Shown here piece after piece: positions 1-11,845 of a stretch of 64,000 nucleotides of DNA (the first letter of the stretch is position 1; every line of letters begins with the position of its first letter). Under the pieces are notes generated by a model. It was not told where the DNA came from and ran no database searches. It worked only from the letters and a program-made list of their open reading frames with translations. This stretch comes from Armigeres subalbatus. Taxonomy: Eukaryota > Arthropoda > Insecta > Diptera > Culicidae. A program made the position numbers and the translations under genes. Location of the stretch: assembly GCF_024139115.2 (NCBI RefSeq), contig NC_085141.1, positions 375,936,995 through 376,000,994 of the forward strand. The letters run 5' to 3'.

Positions 1-920
1 CTGAGCCTCTTGAAAGGAGGCTTCCGGGCCTCTTGAAAGGAGGCTTGAGCCTCTTGAAAGGAGGCTTCTGAGCCTCTTGAAAGGAGGCTTCTGAGCCTCT
101 TGAAAGGAGGCTGAGCCTCTTGAAAGGAGGCTTCCTGAGCCTCTTGAAGGAGGCTTCCGAGCCTGTTGAAAGGAGGCTTCTGAGTCTCGTAAAAGGAGGC
201 TTCCGAGCCTCTTGAAAGGAGGCTACTGATCCTCTTGAAAGGAGGCTTCCAGGCCTCTTGAAAGGAGGCTTCCGGGCCTCTTGAAAGGAGGCTTCCGAGC
301 CTCTTGAAAGGAGGCTTCCGGGCCTCTTGAAAGGAGGCTTCCGAGCCTCTTGAAAGGAGGCTTCCGAGCCTCTTGAAAGGAGGCTTCCGGGCCTCTTGAA
401 AGGAGGCTTCCGAGCCTCTTGAAGGAGGCTTGCGAGCCTCTTGAAAGGAGGCTTCCGAGCCTCTTGAAAGGAGGCTTCCGAGCCTCTTGAAAGGAGGCTT
501 CCGAGCCTCTTGAAAGGAGGCTTCCGAGCCTCTTGAAAGGAGGCTTCCGAGCCTCTTGAAAGGAGGCTTCCGAGCCTCTTGAAAGGAGGCTTCCGAGCCT
601 CTTGAAAGGAGGCTTTCGGGCCTCTTGAAAGGAGGCTTCCGGGCCTCTTGAAAGGAGGCTTCCGAGCCTCTTGAAAGGAGGCTTCCGAGCCTCTTGAAAG
701 GAGGCTTCCGAGCCTCTTGAAAGGAGGCTTCCGAGCCTCTTGAAAGGAGGCTTCCGAGCCTCCAGAAAGGAGGCTTCCGAGCCTCCAGAAAGGAGGCTTC
801 CGAGCCTCCAGAAAGGAGGCTTCCGAGCCTCCAGAAAGGAGGCTTCCGAGCCTCCAGAAAGGAGGCTTCCGAGCCTCCAGAAAGGAGGCTTCCGAGCCTC
901 CAGAAAGGAGGCTTCCGAGT
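1..920. repeat. 23-bp hairpin minisatellite array (cut by window edge)
   Basis: About 40 tandem units of roughly 23 bp run from the window edge to 920. Each unit carries AGCCTC, then TTGAAAG, then GAGGCT, so it is a 6-bp stem with a 7-nt loop. The first ~220 bp contain 19-22 bp variants. The last seven units (about 755-918) carry CCAG instead of CTTG, which lengthens the stem to AGCCTCC/GGAGGCT. The minus strand has no stop in any frame of the regular unit, so the 250-codon open frame here is a by-product of the repeat and is not called as a gene. The same unit recurs at 9.8-10.6, 39.2-42.7 and 58.4-59.2 kb. Confidence 0.95.
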
Positions 921-1057
921 TGCTACGGCTGGACTTCTTGATCGAATGTGTACACGGTACGATCGAAGTGCTCAACTATGGTGTGGAGGTTTACTTCTGA
1001 TTTCTTTGGATGTAGGCAGCTTGAAGAGAGCTTTGCCTACCGCTTCGTCAGCTGGAA

Positions 1058-1540
1058 TTATTCCACTTCAGGTAAATCCACCTTCCAGTGAATGAGCAAC
1101 GTGAATAGGTCGCGAAAACTCAGCCAATCGTCAATGTCCCCGTTGAACATTTGCAGCTGATTCTGCGGCAAACGTAGCTGATTGACGTTCTCCGCCTCGG
1201 TTTCTGCCTTTACCATGGTGGCTCGTCCTGTTTTACTTCTACCGTTGAATGTCGTTGAAGGTCGGTTGCCTTCATTCTCGCTGTTAATGCCTTCAGCATC
1301 CATGCCACAATGGTGATACTCAGGAAAATAGAGGTACAGTGTAGCATACTGCGAAAGTCCTTGCTTGGCCAGGGCTTTCCACTGGATAGGATTAGCTCGA
1401 GTCAACTCGATTCGGCTTGCCAAACGATGTCGTCGATGTTCAGTTTAGGGTATCCTGTTCCAAACCAGGATAGCCAATCATCAGTAACTGCAGTAGTCTG
1501 CCCTTTCTTTATTAGCAAATTTTCAAATTCACTTTCCATG
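1058..1540 (-). pseudogene. Pao/BEL retrotransposon gag remnant
   Basis: A minus-strand open frame (1058-1423) has no stop before the conserved block near its end, which reads LPQNQLQMFNGD then DWLSFRDLF. That block matches the core of Pao/BEL-type gag proteins (DUF1759 type, where PKFSGD...W..F...F is usual). A second short frame upstream, with an ATG at 1539, is out of phase with it, so at least one frameshift separates the two. No protease, reverse transcriptase or LTR is visible beside it. It is a dead gag fragment between the minisatellite and the 3' end of the P450 gene. The family call rests on the short motif only. Confidence 0.6.
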
Positions 1541-1860
1541 GGGCGTTTTCATGTTAGTTCCGAACGCTTAATGATTTTTCGCTTATTTATATCTCTATAT
1601 ATAAAAATTAGTTTACATTTCCTTGTCCACCGCCTTGTATGATTTTATCACTAATCGATTAAACTTGCGACCCGCTGTGGTTTTATTGAGTTGTAATTGA
1701 TAATAAACTGACATTTAGAACGCCAAGTTCAAAAACGAGCAACGCAGAGTACGTTCGGCTATAGCTTTAGTACCTAATAAATATAAAATCATAAAATCGT
1801 TTATTTTAGAAAAATCAATATATAATAATACATTTAATGAATAAAAATGAATACAATCAA

Positions 1861-4120
1861 TCACAACTTTGACACCCGTGGCTTCAACTCGAGCCAAATT
1901 CCATTCTCCGAAGCAATTTTTGTTGGACTCTTTTCTAGTTTAAGAGGAATTTGCGTTTTCTCAGTCACTTCGAAGCTAAAATTCAGAAGCAAATAATAGA
2001 CAACAGCTTTCATCTCCATCAGTGCAAAGCGAGAGCCTAAGGAATATAACAAAAATCAGTTGCTCATAGACACCCATTAAATCATTATGATCATACCAAT
2101 ACAGTTTCTCGGACCAATTCCGAACGGCAAGTACGTGTCCGGATTTATGTTTCTTCGATTCTCCGCACTGAACCGCTCCGGATCGAACCGCTCCGGCTGT
2201 AGATAGTACTTCGGATCGCGGTGAAACCCAATCACGCTCGCCATCACGGTGCGGCCCTTCTCGATCGTAAAACGACAGCCCTGTCCATCGTCGTAGACGT
2301 AATCCTTCACACACAACCGATCGACGATCGTCCCAATTGGCCACACCCGCATCACCTCCGAAACTACCATATCCATGTACACCATGGCTTGGAGAACCTC
2401 GTAGGACAGCGGTTTTCCTTCGAGCGAACGTTCCGTTTCAAGAATTTCTTCGTATAACCGGTTCTGGACGTCCTTATTTCTAGTCAGTTCGTACGCCATG
2501 AACGACAACGTTACCGAAACCGTTTCGAACCCAGCCGTGAAAAAGATTAACGCTTGTGCGAGAAGTTCGCTGTCGGTCCAAACACGGTCATGATTCCGCT
2601 TACCAACTTGAGACTCTTTAACCACGGAAAATGCCTCTTCTTTCGATTGTTTCTCGACAGAGTGCTTCAGATTACCTTTTTTTGCCTGCATCAACAATTC
2701 GATCATATCCGGCCGGTAAATGTTGTGTTCTTGCCGATTTTTTATAGTTTCATGGATTGTTCTCCGAAAGAACTGATCATGTTCCTTGCTCAGAAAATCA
2801 ACGTTCATTTTGACCATTAGTTTCGGGAGTAATATGTAGCCAATTCCTTTCAGTGTGTTCCAAAACCCGTTGGGTTGCATGACTGCTTTCCCCAGAAGAA
2901 ATATTTCATTCTCCGGCTGTCTGAAGGAATCCACCTCGATTCCGAACGCCGTCGTCGCAATGACATCATTGGCAAACCGCGAAAACAGCTCCTTCATTTC
3001 TACGATCACCTTCTCGGTGGCTCCATCTTGACACTGCCCCTTGTAGAACTCGACCATCCGTTGTCCGCACTCGCCGATCAAGCCGAACATTTGTCGCATT
3101 TTGCTACCGGTGAAGGCCGGACTAAGTGTCGCTCGCATGTCCCGCCACTTGTTGCCCCGCAACGCGACCAGCGAGTTCAAAACCAACATGTGCGAACTGT
3201 CCAGCTCCTGGTCGCCACCGAAGCTGGAATGGTCGACAAAGTGATCGAAGTCCTTCACGGCTATCCGCTTGAGCATTTCCGGATCACGAATGACGAAGAC
3301 CGGATTCAGCATGTTGAACATTCCGTAGACCCTGGTGGAGGTTGGAAAATAGTGAAAAAGGTAACTCACATCAAAACGATTGAAACTTAAAATTTGAAAA
3401 ATGTACAATTGAGCATGGGCAACGATCATTCGTTAGTACTTCTTCGTGGTTAACTGGAAAATATGTGATTTGGGTATGTGAAGGATTAAATTCGAGAAAA
3501 AATCGAGAGAATTCATTGGGATTTTCTTCCTAGGGATAATTATGAGCAAATTCTCACGGAAAAAGTCGAAAGAATTTCTTGGAAATTAAAGTCAATAATA
3601 CGAAAGAATTTCCGAAATGTGATCAATTTTCCCTTGAACACGATTCATAGCCAATGCGTTCCTGAATGAACATGATCACGACTCGCTCGAAGGTTCAAAT
3701 ATAATTATCACTCATTAGACAAAGGTTAAGATTTTCTAGCTCATATATCAAATTAATGAACTCTCCTCAGTTTCAATTCACTATTTGAAAAGCCAGTATT
3801 TTTCAGCCATTGACAGCTCCTCAGTTTATTGCACTCCCGACGATAACAACACTATCCACTGTCAATTTCGTATCAGTTCCACATCAAGAGCGACGGATTA
3901 CTCACTTATCATTTGGGAAGCGATTGTACAGCCACGCAAAATGCTCCAATATGTCCCGTTTCTTCCTCAACAGTGGTCCTAAATTTCCGACTCCAAATAC
4001 CGGCTTCAGAAATGGCATCGGCTTATCCGCAAAGTAGAAGTCGTTTCGCGTCATGTAGCGATAGATCAGTCCGAGTACGATCACCACTGCGGTAATCGTT
4101 CCAAGAACGGTGAAATCCAT
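1861..4120 (-). CDS. Cytochrome P450, CYP9-type (likely CYP9J), three exons
   Basis: Microsomal haem-thiolate monooxygenase; CYP9 enzymes oxidise xenobiotics, and several mosquito CYP9J members are known for pyrethroid metabolism. Coding exons on the minus strand are 4120-3906, 3331-2097 and 2036-1861. Donors GTGAGT and GTATGA and acceptors ending CACCAG and CCTTAG keep the frame, giving 1626 nt, or 541 residues plus stop, normal for the family. The start at 4120 precedes a hydrophobic N-terminal anchor (about residues 4-21). Visible motifs are the I-helix AGFETVS (~338-344), the ExxR motif EVMR (~397-400), the PERF-type segment DPERF (~456-459) and the haem loop PFGIGPRNCIG (~474-484) with its cysteine ligand. 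No internal stop or frameshift is seen. The subfamily is inferred from the FVIRDPEMLKRI and KDFDHFVDH segments. A TTTATT at 1800-1805 would be AATAAA on the gene strand, about 56 nt past the stop. Confidence 0.92.
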
Positions 4121-4479
4121 GGTTGCGATGTTTGCTCCCGTCTCGCCCTCGCTCGATGTTTGTTTTTTATTGGGCTGAGTTTTTTTTTCGTGGCGGACTA
4201 TCACTGAACGTTGAGCGCCTCTTTTAACAGAACTGGACAGCACTGAGACATTATCTGTACTGCTGGAGCTTGGCTCGATACAAGCCGCGCACATTCGCGA
4301 TCGCGGCTCTTAAGTCAATAGGAGCATGGGGAGAAGTTTTTTTTATGTTTATTTGTAGAGACACTACACCTTTAATCTTCCCGATAGACATTTTTACTCT
4401 TTCGAGGTAATTTACCGCCAAACAACGGACCAGCAATATAATTCTCGCATATGGTTTCATACTGTTCTTTTTCTTGTTT

Positions 4480-4745
4480 GTTGTTATGATATCCCCTATT
4501 GGGACGGTCTCCTCGCATCTTAGTGTTCATTGGGCATTTCCACAATTATTAACTGCGAGGTTTCTAAGCCAAGTTACTATTTCTGCCTTTGTGTGCCATG
4601 AGGCTAACATGATGATACTTATATGCCCAGGGAAGTCGAGACAATTTCCAAACCGAAAATTGTGTAGGCCGGCACCTGGAATCGAGCCCAGCCACCCTCA
4701 ACATTGTCCTGCTTTGTAGCCGCACGGCTAAGGAGGCCCCCGCTG
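4480..4745 (-). mobile_element. tRNA-derived SINE copy
   Basis: Read on the minus strand, the head near 4740-4665 has an A-box-like TTAGCCGTGCGG followed by a B-box-like GGCTCGATTCC, as in tRNA-derived SINEs. The body (TTTCGGTTTGG, TCTCGACTTCC, CTCGCAGTTAATAA on that strand) recurs at 50228-50434 in the same orientation. It lies upstream of the P450 start. It is not a functional tRNA, because no cloverleaf is evident around the boxes. Confidence 0.65.
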
Positions 4746-4759
4746 TTATCTTATCCAAA

Positions 4760-6080
4760 TTGTCAGAGACAAAAATTTAACTACACCTGTTGAATGTGTT
4801 CGATATACATTTTCCTCTCGTGCCAACCTGATATGAATCCAATCCTCTGTATTGATAAAAGCGTCAAAGTCAAACGGATTGTTGATTCATGCTTCGTTGT
4901 TTGTTGGATGTAGTTTGACGCTTTACGCCCTTCGAAGTATTAACATGAATCATAGTAGCCTAAAAAGAATTGATTGATTGCTTCATTTGCATTTGCCACT
5001 CACTATTTTAAGAGAAGATAGTGGGAATTAGGTACGTGGTAAGTATCGTGGTGCATCAAAATCTGTACACCCAAGCACTTGGATTGGACTTGGAAAAACT
5101 TCTTTAGAAAATACCAATCAAATGCAAATAGAACGTTCGTCATTGATACAGGTGCACGATGGGGCCTCTATTTTTCATATGCTACACTGTGTTGCATTGA
5201 AAACATTAAAAAATACGACCAAATTTCGAACAAAATCTAAAACTCCATGGTTGATGGATTTCGAATCATAGGATCATAATCCGTACGGCTATTTTCTAAC
5301 TTAATATTCAAGTTAAAGCAGACCGAATGACCAGATCAGCACTATGAATAGTTTAATACGCACCTTGAGAAACGATACAATCACTTTCGGTGCAATTAGG
5401 TATGTCCAACACGGGAACTAATGGCACCTGAAACTTCGCATTTGCTGATGATTTGTTTTCTAATTTTGTTTTATTTCAATTTCAGAGCCTACTTCTCATT
5501 TCAATAGCCAGAAACCTTACTGTCAATTATGAGATCAGGATGAGATAAATGATTTTGAATTATTCCCTTAAAGACATATTTGGAAGAGTACCACGATGGC
5601 AGTCAATATGGACCTTCCACGCGTCAACCCCACACCTCCCGCACTCCTCTCCCACCAGATGCATCGAACAGCATCGAACAAAAGTCTAATATTGAAATTA
5701 ATAACCTGTTCACAGCATATTTATTCACTTTCCGTGATAATGAACATCCAAATAGTCCTATGTATTTCGGCTCGAATATTATCATATCTCAGCAGTTTCG
5801 TGCCAATTTAACAGCCGTTGGCGATTTGGTGGGTTTATCACTGCACTTCACTTCTTCTCAAAGGGCATGGAAAAAATCAAGTTTTTACTCACTTCTCCTC
5901 ACATGAGCAGCCCGAAATGTTGATGGAATGCAAATTAAACGTCACTTTTCGAAATCAGTCACTTGTTTAAACCGAAAATTTATAAACTGCTATTTTTGCC
6001 CGAAAAAAACGATTAAAAACTGATCGCGGAGCGAATGTAAACACCGCGGTGCACCGGCACCGGCAGCAGCAAACTAATAA
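4760..6080. other. No gene recognised
   Basis: AT-rich sequence with only short open frames (for example around 5580-5906) that resemble nothing known. It is the presumed upstream flank of the P450 gene. No clear promoter element or repeat terminus was identified. Confidence 0.5.
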
Positions 6081-6082
6081 GA

Positions 6083-6795
6083 AGGGTGGTTCAAAAAAAT
6101 TTTTTTTTCTCCGCCACGCTCAGTCGATTATGATTTATAATTTGGGTGTCATCCAATGGTTTGGGCTGGTTTGTATGACAGTTGATATGGCGAGGTTGAA
6201 TTTAACATTATTCTGATTCTGGCACTCCGTCATTGGGCGTTAGCGAGGGGGAGACCATATCACTGGATGAAATCTTCAAGAACTTCAACTCCATAGACAA
6301 TCCATATTGAATGGTCGTTCCAATAGTTAGGAGTCGATTTTAATCGAGGTTGCGAGTCTTTCGCATGATAATTAGGCTTCTCAGAAGGCATCAGTAAAAC
6401 GTGCAATTCAACAAAATACCCAGAATTTGTCTGTGATATCTATCGTACCAGGGACAGATACTTCATACAAAAAGTGTAACAAAAGGGTGAGTGGGGTATA
6501 ACATGCTATATTTGCGTTACGTAATCAATGGATCTTTCCTGCGGTGCGGTTTTCGTTCAGTGAAGTCTCTGGAATGTTGCTTTTAGCTATGTGGGTTCTC
6601 TTTTCGCTAGCGTTTGGAGGGGAGGCGCCGTAGCCAGTGTAATAAAAGGTTTAGTTTCCCATACTAGTTTTCATAAAAACTTGAACCGGCTTGCGCTCAA
6701 CCAGTTTTTGTTCAAACCGGTTTTCTGAGGGCACTCGGAGCATGGGACGGAATCGAGTGAGCGTAGTGGAGCTGGGTCGTTTTTTGAACCACCCT
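6083..6795. mobile_element. MITE with AGGGTGGTTCAAAAAA termini
   Basis: The left end reads AGGGTGGTTCAAAAAA and the right end TTTTTTGAACCACCCT, so the terminal inverted repeat is about 16 bp. The 713-bp interior has no coding frame. A segment at about 6470-6540 with a TGCGTTACGTAATCAATGG core resembles the MITE family at 47118-47280, which suggests nesting or shared sequence. No convincing target duplication was found. Confidence 0.65.
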
Positions 6796-6840
6796 ACAAA
6801 TATTCTTAGCTATTTTATAAATACGACTCCAATACTACTA

Positions 6841-7567
6841 CAGGGTGTTCAATAAGTTCGAATACAAATGTTTGATCATTGTGTTTGTAAGCTCAATGTA
6901 CATATTCTGTATTAGTATTGGTGTTAGCGTTAGCGGTATACATACGCTAACGGATGTGTGTGGTGATGACATTCTGTCTCTTGTTGTTTGTTTATTACGC
7001 GCGTTGAAAATGGATTGGGGCATCGTAAATAGCCGTTTTTGAAGGTCGAAATCATTGCGGCGTACTACAAAACTAAGATTTTGGGGACGATTATTGCCCC
7101 CAGTGGCCCGGTGATAAGACGGAGATCAGTACTACTTGTTCCAATAGGACGATAACCCTTTATACACGAAAAATGCGATTTATGCCTTATATGGGGACAA
7201 TTTCATCGACTTTTTGGACAAAACTTTGCGACCCCCCAGCTTCCCGGATTTGAACCCTGTCAACTTTCTTGTTTGGTCCTTTATTATGTTAAAGCTGTAC
7301 GAATACGAGGTCAGTAACTTGGATCAGTTCAAGACGTAATTCTCAAGATCTGGAACGAAATGTCCATGCAGACCGTGCGTGCCGCTTGCGATGGATTTTA
7401 GAAACGTTTGAAGCTCGTGAAGAAGTACAAAATAAAGGTCATTCCAAAAGAAATGTTACAAACGTTCCTTATAAACAATACTTTCAATGAAATGGAACCG
7501 GGAAAAGAAATAATTTAATCTCAGTTTTTAAACATTTTTTGAAAGTGTATTCGAACTTATTAAACAG
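6841..7567 (+). mobile_element. Internally deleted mariner-like element
   Basis: Both ends carry a related inverted repeat containing AATAAGTTCGAATAC and are flanked by TA (6839-6840 and 7568-7569). The interior from about 7040 holds a broken C-terminal part of a mariner-type transposase. Pieces resembling SPDLNPVD, then an FFVWS-like stretch, and IWNEMSMQTVRAACDGF can be read in different frames on the plus strand. The N-terminal DNA-binding part is missing, so the element cannot be autonomous. Assignment to the IS630-Tc1-mariner superfamily rests on the TA duplication and these motifs. Confidence 0.7.
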
Positions 7568-7832
7568 TAAATGACAGTTTTCATTGTACCAATACTTTCA
7601 AAGCTTTGTTTTGGTACTCAACCCACCTTCACCTTAAATTCCCTTTAATTTATTGATATCGCACGAAGTGGACGGATTTCGGTTCCTTACGGTACGCTTT
7701 GTTAGGTTAAAGATCAAAATGTGTTACGAAAACCTGAACGATTATATGCGAAAAGGTATGAAGTGTAGCTTATAGAAACTCCGATAATCTGCGCTTCCGC
7801 ATGACACAGTAAAAAAAAACTTTTGAAAAATT

Positions 7833-8884
7833 AGGGTTTCTTACCCCATTCCCGGCCTAACATGCGTACGACTGCATTATTCAATTGATATTTATGACAG
7901 GAAGCAACTTTTCCTGAATTTTGTGGGCTGTATAATACTGCATTGGGGTTCACTTCTGCTTAAAAATAGCTATTCGTGCTAAATATCGTTCAAGAAAGCT
8001 TTTATTTGATTTAAATTAACGAGGTGCAGCACTCATTTCAGGCATAGCGATTTCCATTCGGCATATCACAAAAACCAGTTCCCGGCCTAAGCAAAATTTC
8101 ACTCAATCTCTCAACATTTCTCTCTCATTCTCTCTCGGGACGGTAGAAAATGCGACGTAAACAAAAATATGCACGTTCCACGACAACAAGATGCCAGATG
8201 GTATCATTCATAATCATTTTTATTTGGTATATTTGGATATATTTACTCATCCAATTTTTTTCCAAATACTTAAAAACAATATTTTTTTCCCCTTTTGAAA
8301 TCGAGAAAATTATAAATAACATGATAGCGTCAACATATTAAACAGTTTTCCTATCAACGATGAAGGATCATTTTCATTCTCCTGGCCTTTTGGCAGCACG
8401 GTGCGGCTAGAAGTTTTTGGGCCGAGGTGATTTTTTGTTCGGTTTGAGAATACATTTTTAAATGTATTCTAATTATGTTTATATAAGTTCTAGTGATACG
8501 TTCTAGTGATTAGATTGACGTGCGTGTGTGGAGCATTATGGTGTGGTGATTAAAAGCTTGAAGCAATGATTGTAACGAGCACTAGGACGATTTTCAGGTA
8601 GGTGTTTATTTGATGATACCGTTTTGTAAAAGTGGAAGAATCACTCCGGCTCAGTGGTGTGGCATCGGAGAGTGAGATTTTGAAATCTACATTTTATTTT
8701 CTACAATTGGATCAATTAGGAGTAAAACAAGTGATTGAAAGATATTGAATATTGTGAAAAATAAATGGGAGACTTTTTAAAAATTATCAATCATAAACCT
8801 ACGGCTTCCAAACAGTATAAATCATTAGTTTTCTGTGTAGTGAGCCGGGAACCGGGTCCATAGGCCCAAGTAGTGATTTACCCT
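7833..8884 (+). mobile_element. 1.05-kb interspersed repeat, copy 1
   Basis: This segment starts AGGGTTTCTTACCCCATTCC and ends GGCCCAAGTAGTGATTTACC(CT). A near-full-length reverse complement lies at 32033-33081. Both copies share endpoints, so this is a mobile unit rather than a random segmental duplication. The two ends share only AGGGT and a CCCGG-type motif, so the class is uncertain. No protein-like frame is seen. Confidence 0.75.
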
Positions 8885-8951
8885 ACTTCTCAAGTAAAAT
8901 TTCAAACGAGCATATGCCCAGAACAATGATATGGATTGAATGCATTTGAAG

Positions 8952-9176
8952 ACACTCCTCACGGAATCCAAATTTAAAAGTATACTCGCGTTTTCAAAGG
9001 CACACCACTCGATACGGAAGTTACGCACAACTGTCATTTTTATCATTAAATGATCACGCATGCTGCGACGCAGTAAAACTGAAATGATAAAAATGACAGT
9101 TATGCGTTGCTCCTGTATCGAGTGGTGTGCCCTTGAAAACGCGAGTACTTTTAAATTTGGATTCCGTGAGGAGTGT
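8952..9176. repeat. Long foldback (inverted repeat, arms ~100 bp)
   Basis: The left arm beginning ACACTCCTCACGGAATCC at 8952 is the reverse complement, at roughly 90% identity, of the right arm ending GAGGAGTGT at 9176. The arms are separated by about 30 bp containing GCATGCTGCGACGCAG. A transcript would form a long, slightly imperfect hairpin. It is most likely a foldback MITE. Confidence 0.85.
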
Positions 9177-9524
9177 GCTTATTAGAAAATTATGTTTAGG
9201 GATCGTTCAAAAATGACGTTGAAGGTTTGGGGGGGGGGAGGATGTCTTTAGTCTTTAGATTGATTTAGTTCGGAAAAGGTATTGGAGGGTAACCGCTCCC
9301 TTCGGTGGGGTTTGATCTCTCGAAACCAGTAGTCCAGTGGTCCATTTTCTTATCGCTAACTTCGAAAAAGTGGTATATCGGAAAAAAAATTCAATGAAAC
9401 CCATCCATTTAATAATTTTTACATTTCATCTAGGGTCTTAACTTTATGGTAAAATTTTGATACGGCATTTTACAGGTCTAGTTATATATTTTTAAATGCC
9501 TTGAATATTTTAAATGCCCTAGAA

Positions 9525-10688
9525 CAGCAGTTCTCAACCTGGGGTACATGTACCCCTGGGGATACATTAGCTGGCCCTAGGGGCTACCTCGGATAAAAAT
9601 GCATAATGGCGGACGTATTACAATTCCAATCGGAGCTTATAGATAAAGTTTACATAATTGTATATTTTATATTTTAAAACTTTGTCTTGTACATAATATG
9701 CATTAAACAAATCTTCAATGCAATTTACCTGAACTGAACAATATGTTGAATAACATGTTAGAAACATGCTTTTGGACTAAAATCTAGAATCTAAAGGTTC
9801 GGAAGCCTCCGTTTGAAAGGCAGGTAAGATTTTTTTCCAGAAAAGCTCAGTTGCTTCGTTGCAAGAGGATTAAGTAGAAGCATCTTTCTACGCTTCTCGG
9901 AAGCCTTCGTCAGAGCAGCTCGAATGCCTCCTTTCAATATGTTCAAAAGCCTTCTATCAAAAGGTTCGAAAGCCTTCTTTCACGAAGCCTGTGTCTTCTT
10001 GCAAGAAGCCCGGTTGCTTCGTTTTAAAAGAGTCGGAAGCCTTTTTTCAAAATGCTCAGAAGCCTCTTTTCAAGAGGCTCGGAAGGTTCGTTTCTAAAAA
10101 CTCCTTTCAAGAGGCTCGGTAGCCTCCTTTCAAGAGGCTCGGTAGCCTCATTTCAATAGGCTCGGTAGCGTCCTTTCAAGAGGCTCGGTAGCCTCCTTTC
10201 AAGAGGCTCGGTAGCCTCCTTTCAAGAGGCTCGGTATCCTCCTTTCAAGAGGCACGGTATCCTCCTTTCAAGAGGCTCGGTAACCTCCTTTCAAGAGGCT
10301 CGGTAGCGTCCTTTCAAGAGGCTCGGTAGCCTCCTTTCAATAGGCTCGGTAGCCTCCTTTCAAGAGGCTCGGTAGCCTCCTTTCAATAGGCTCGGTAGCC
10401 TCCTTTCAAGAGGCTCGGTAGCCTCCTTTCATGAGACACGGAAGCCTCCTTTCAAGAGGCACGGAAGCCTCCTTTCAAGATGCTCGGAAGCCTCTCTACA
10501 AGGGGCGCAGAAGCCTCTTATCAAGAGGTGCGGAAGCATATTTTCAAGAGATTTAAAAGCTCCTTTCAAGTGGATCGGAAGCCTTCCTTTGAAGGGCTCG
10601 GAATTATTCTTTTATGAGGCTTGGAAGCCTACTTTCAATAGGGGGTACTTCAATTAATGCAAAAGTTCGAAGGGGTTGAAAACCGCTG
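9525..10688 (+). mobile_element. Non-autonomous hAT element carrying the minisatellite (copy A)
   Basis: The ends are CAGCAGTTCTCAACC and GGTTGAAAACCGCTG, near-perfect inverted repeats of hAT type. The flanks CCCTAGAA (9517-9524) and CCCTATAA (10689-10696) are an 8-bp target duplication with one mismatch. The first ~270 bp contain CCTGGGGTACATGTACCCC and match, in reverse, the unit ending at 43077. The interior from about 9800 to 10640 is a degenerate array of the hairpin minisatellite (GGTAGCCTCCTTTCAAGAGGCTC type). There is no transposase. Confidence 0.85.
9800..10640. repeat. Hairpin minisatellite array inside hAT copy A
   Basis: Roughly 35 units of about 23 bp, in the opposite orientation to the arrays at 1-920 and 39.2 kb. 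The centre (10100-10440) is homogeneous with GGTAGCCTCC as the junction, while both edges are diverged, the usual pattern of a tandem array homogenised in the middle. Confidence 0.9.
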
Positions 10689-10919
10689 CCCTATAATGAG
10701 GATTTCTAAAAAATATTTTTTTCATTCATCCATTATAATGCTTTCTAAAATTGACATACATGGTATAAGGAATTTTATAACGAACATTTTGCTGGAAACA
10801 GTACCCTTCCACCTCTATCCGTTCAAAAGTTATTCACGATTTACTGCAGATTGGAAAAAGACGTTTTGCATTTCCGGATCATAACACCTGGTTTCACAGC
10901 TCATGTTTAATTGAAGAAA

Positions 10920-11410
10920 CGCATACTTTTAAATGCCAACGAAATGAGTGCTTTAGTAACCATTTAAGCTCTTAAATGAGTCGCATAAAATTGATTATAA
11001 CACTTATTGACTAAAATAAAAACTCCCCCTAAAAATTAGAAATTTTGCATTACAAATTAGAAAATTGCCAATAAAGAAATCATGGTATGGGAAATAAATA
11101 AATATAAACTTTCCACAAATAATGCAAAATTTCTACAAAACAAAAATAAATTGGCACTTTGAAAAGCAAAATTTTCATAAATAAATCTATATTAGCAATA
11201 AACAATAACAAGTTGAGTCAAGTCAAGTACGAGACACTGAAGACGGCCTTAATTTTGAGGTCGAAATACGTATATGTCAAAGGACCAATAAAGTAGTGGA
11301 AATAAATGGAATAGTACAAACCCCTCTTATGACAAGTGAATATATTCCACTAAAAGCTTAAAATAATTTTCTTATCAATTTTTTCTTTTTTTTTATTGCT
11401 CTTTATTGAT
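10920..11410. other. AT-rich repeat block
   Basis: AT-rich sequence containing ATTAGCAATAAACAAT at 11191. The same motif occurs in reverse at about 12080, forward at 13201 and reverse at about 13638. A GAGACACTGAAGACGGCC segment at about 11229 recurs at about 18629 and, in reverse, inside the MITE at 11846-12029. No gene is seen. Confidence 0.5.
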
Positions 11411-11414
11411 TACT

Positions 11415-11790
11415 AGCAGACCCGACGAAATTCGTCTAAAATTGATTTATTTTCCGACTAGTTCTCGATTTATGCAGAAATTTCTTGTTCATTTGTATGG
11501 GAGCCCCCCTACCAAGAAGGGGGGAGGATTTTAAACCACCACATACACATATCTTCCCTTCCAAAACCTTCACATGCCAAATTTGTTTCCATTCGGTCGA
11601 TTAATTCTCAAGTTATGATGAAATTGCTGTTTCATTTGTATAATTGACCCCTTTCCAAAAAAGGGGAGGGGTTCCGAACCATCTTAAGAACCTTCCCCGG
11701 CCCGAAAAACTCCTGTATACAAAATTTTGCGTCGAGTAGTTTCCGAGTCTATAAGGGTCAGACAGACAGAAATTCATTTTTATGTATGTG
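11415..11790. repeat. Interspersed repeat of unassigned class
   Basis: Starts around AGCAGACCCGACGAAATTCG and ends AGGGTCAGACAGACAGAAAT. A shorter relative with the same two end motifs lies at about 13425-13560, so it is a dispersed family. No open frame or terminal inverted repeat was found, and the class is not recognised. Confidence 0.5.
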
Positions 11791-11845
11791 CATTTTGTGG
11801 AAAATTTTTAATTTTTAATGGAAAAAAATATTCTGTTGAAAATTT

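Noticed and set aside
1..920. CRISPR-like array
   Set aside because: Units are directly tandem with no unique spacers, and the setting is animal.
223..975. 250-codon minus-strand and 86-codon plus-strand frames in the first array as genes
   Set aside because: Same minisatellite cause. The plus-strand frame exists only because the CCAG variant removes the TGA.
2875..3390. 171-codon plus-strand frame opposite the P450
   Set aside because: It is antisense to the main P450 exon, whose motifs and splice sites are clear.
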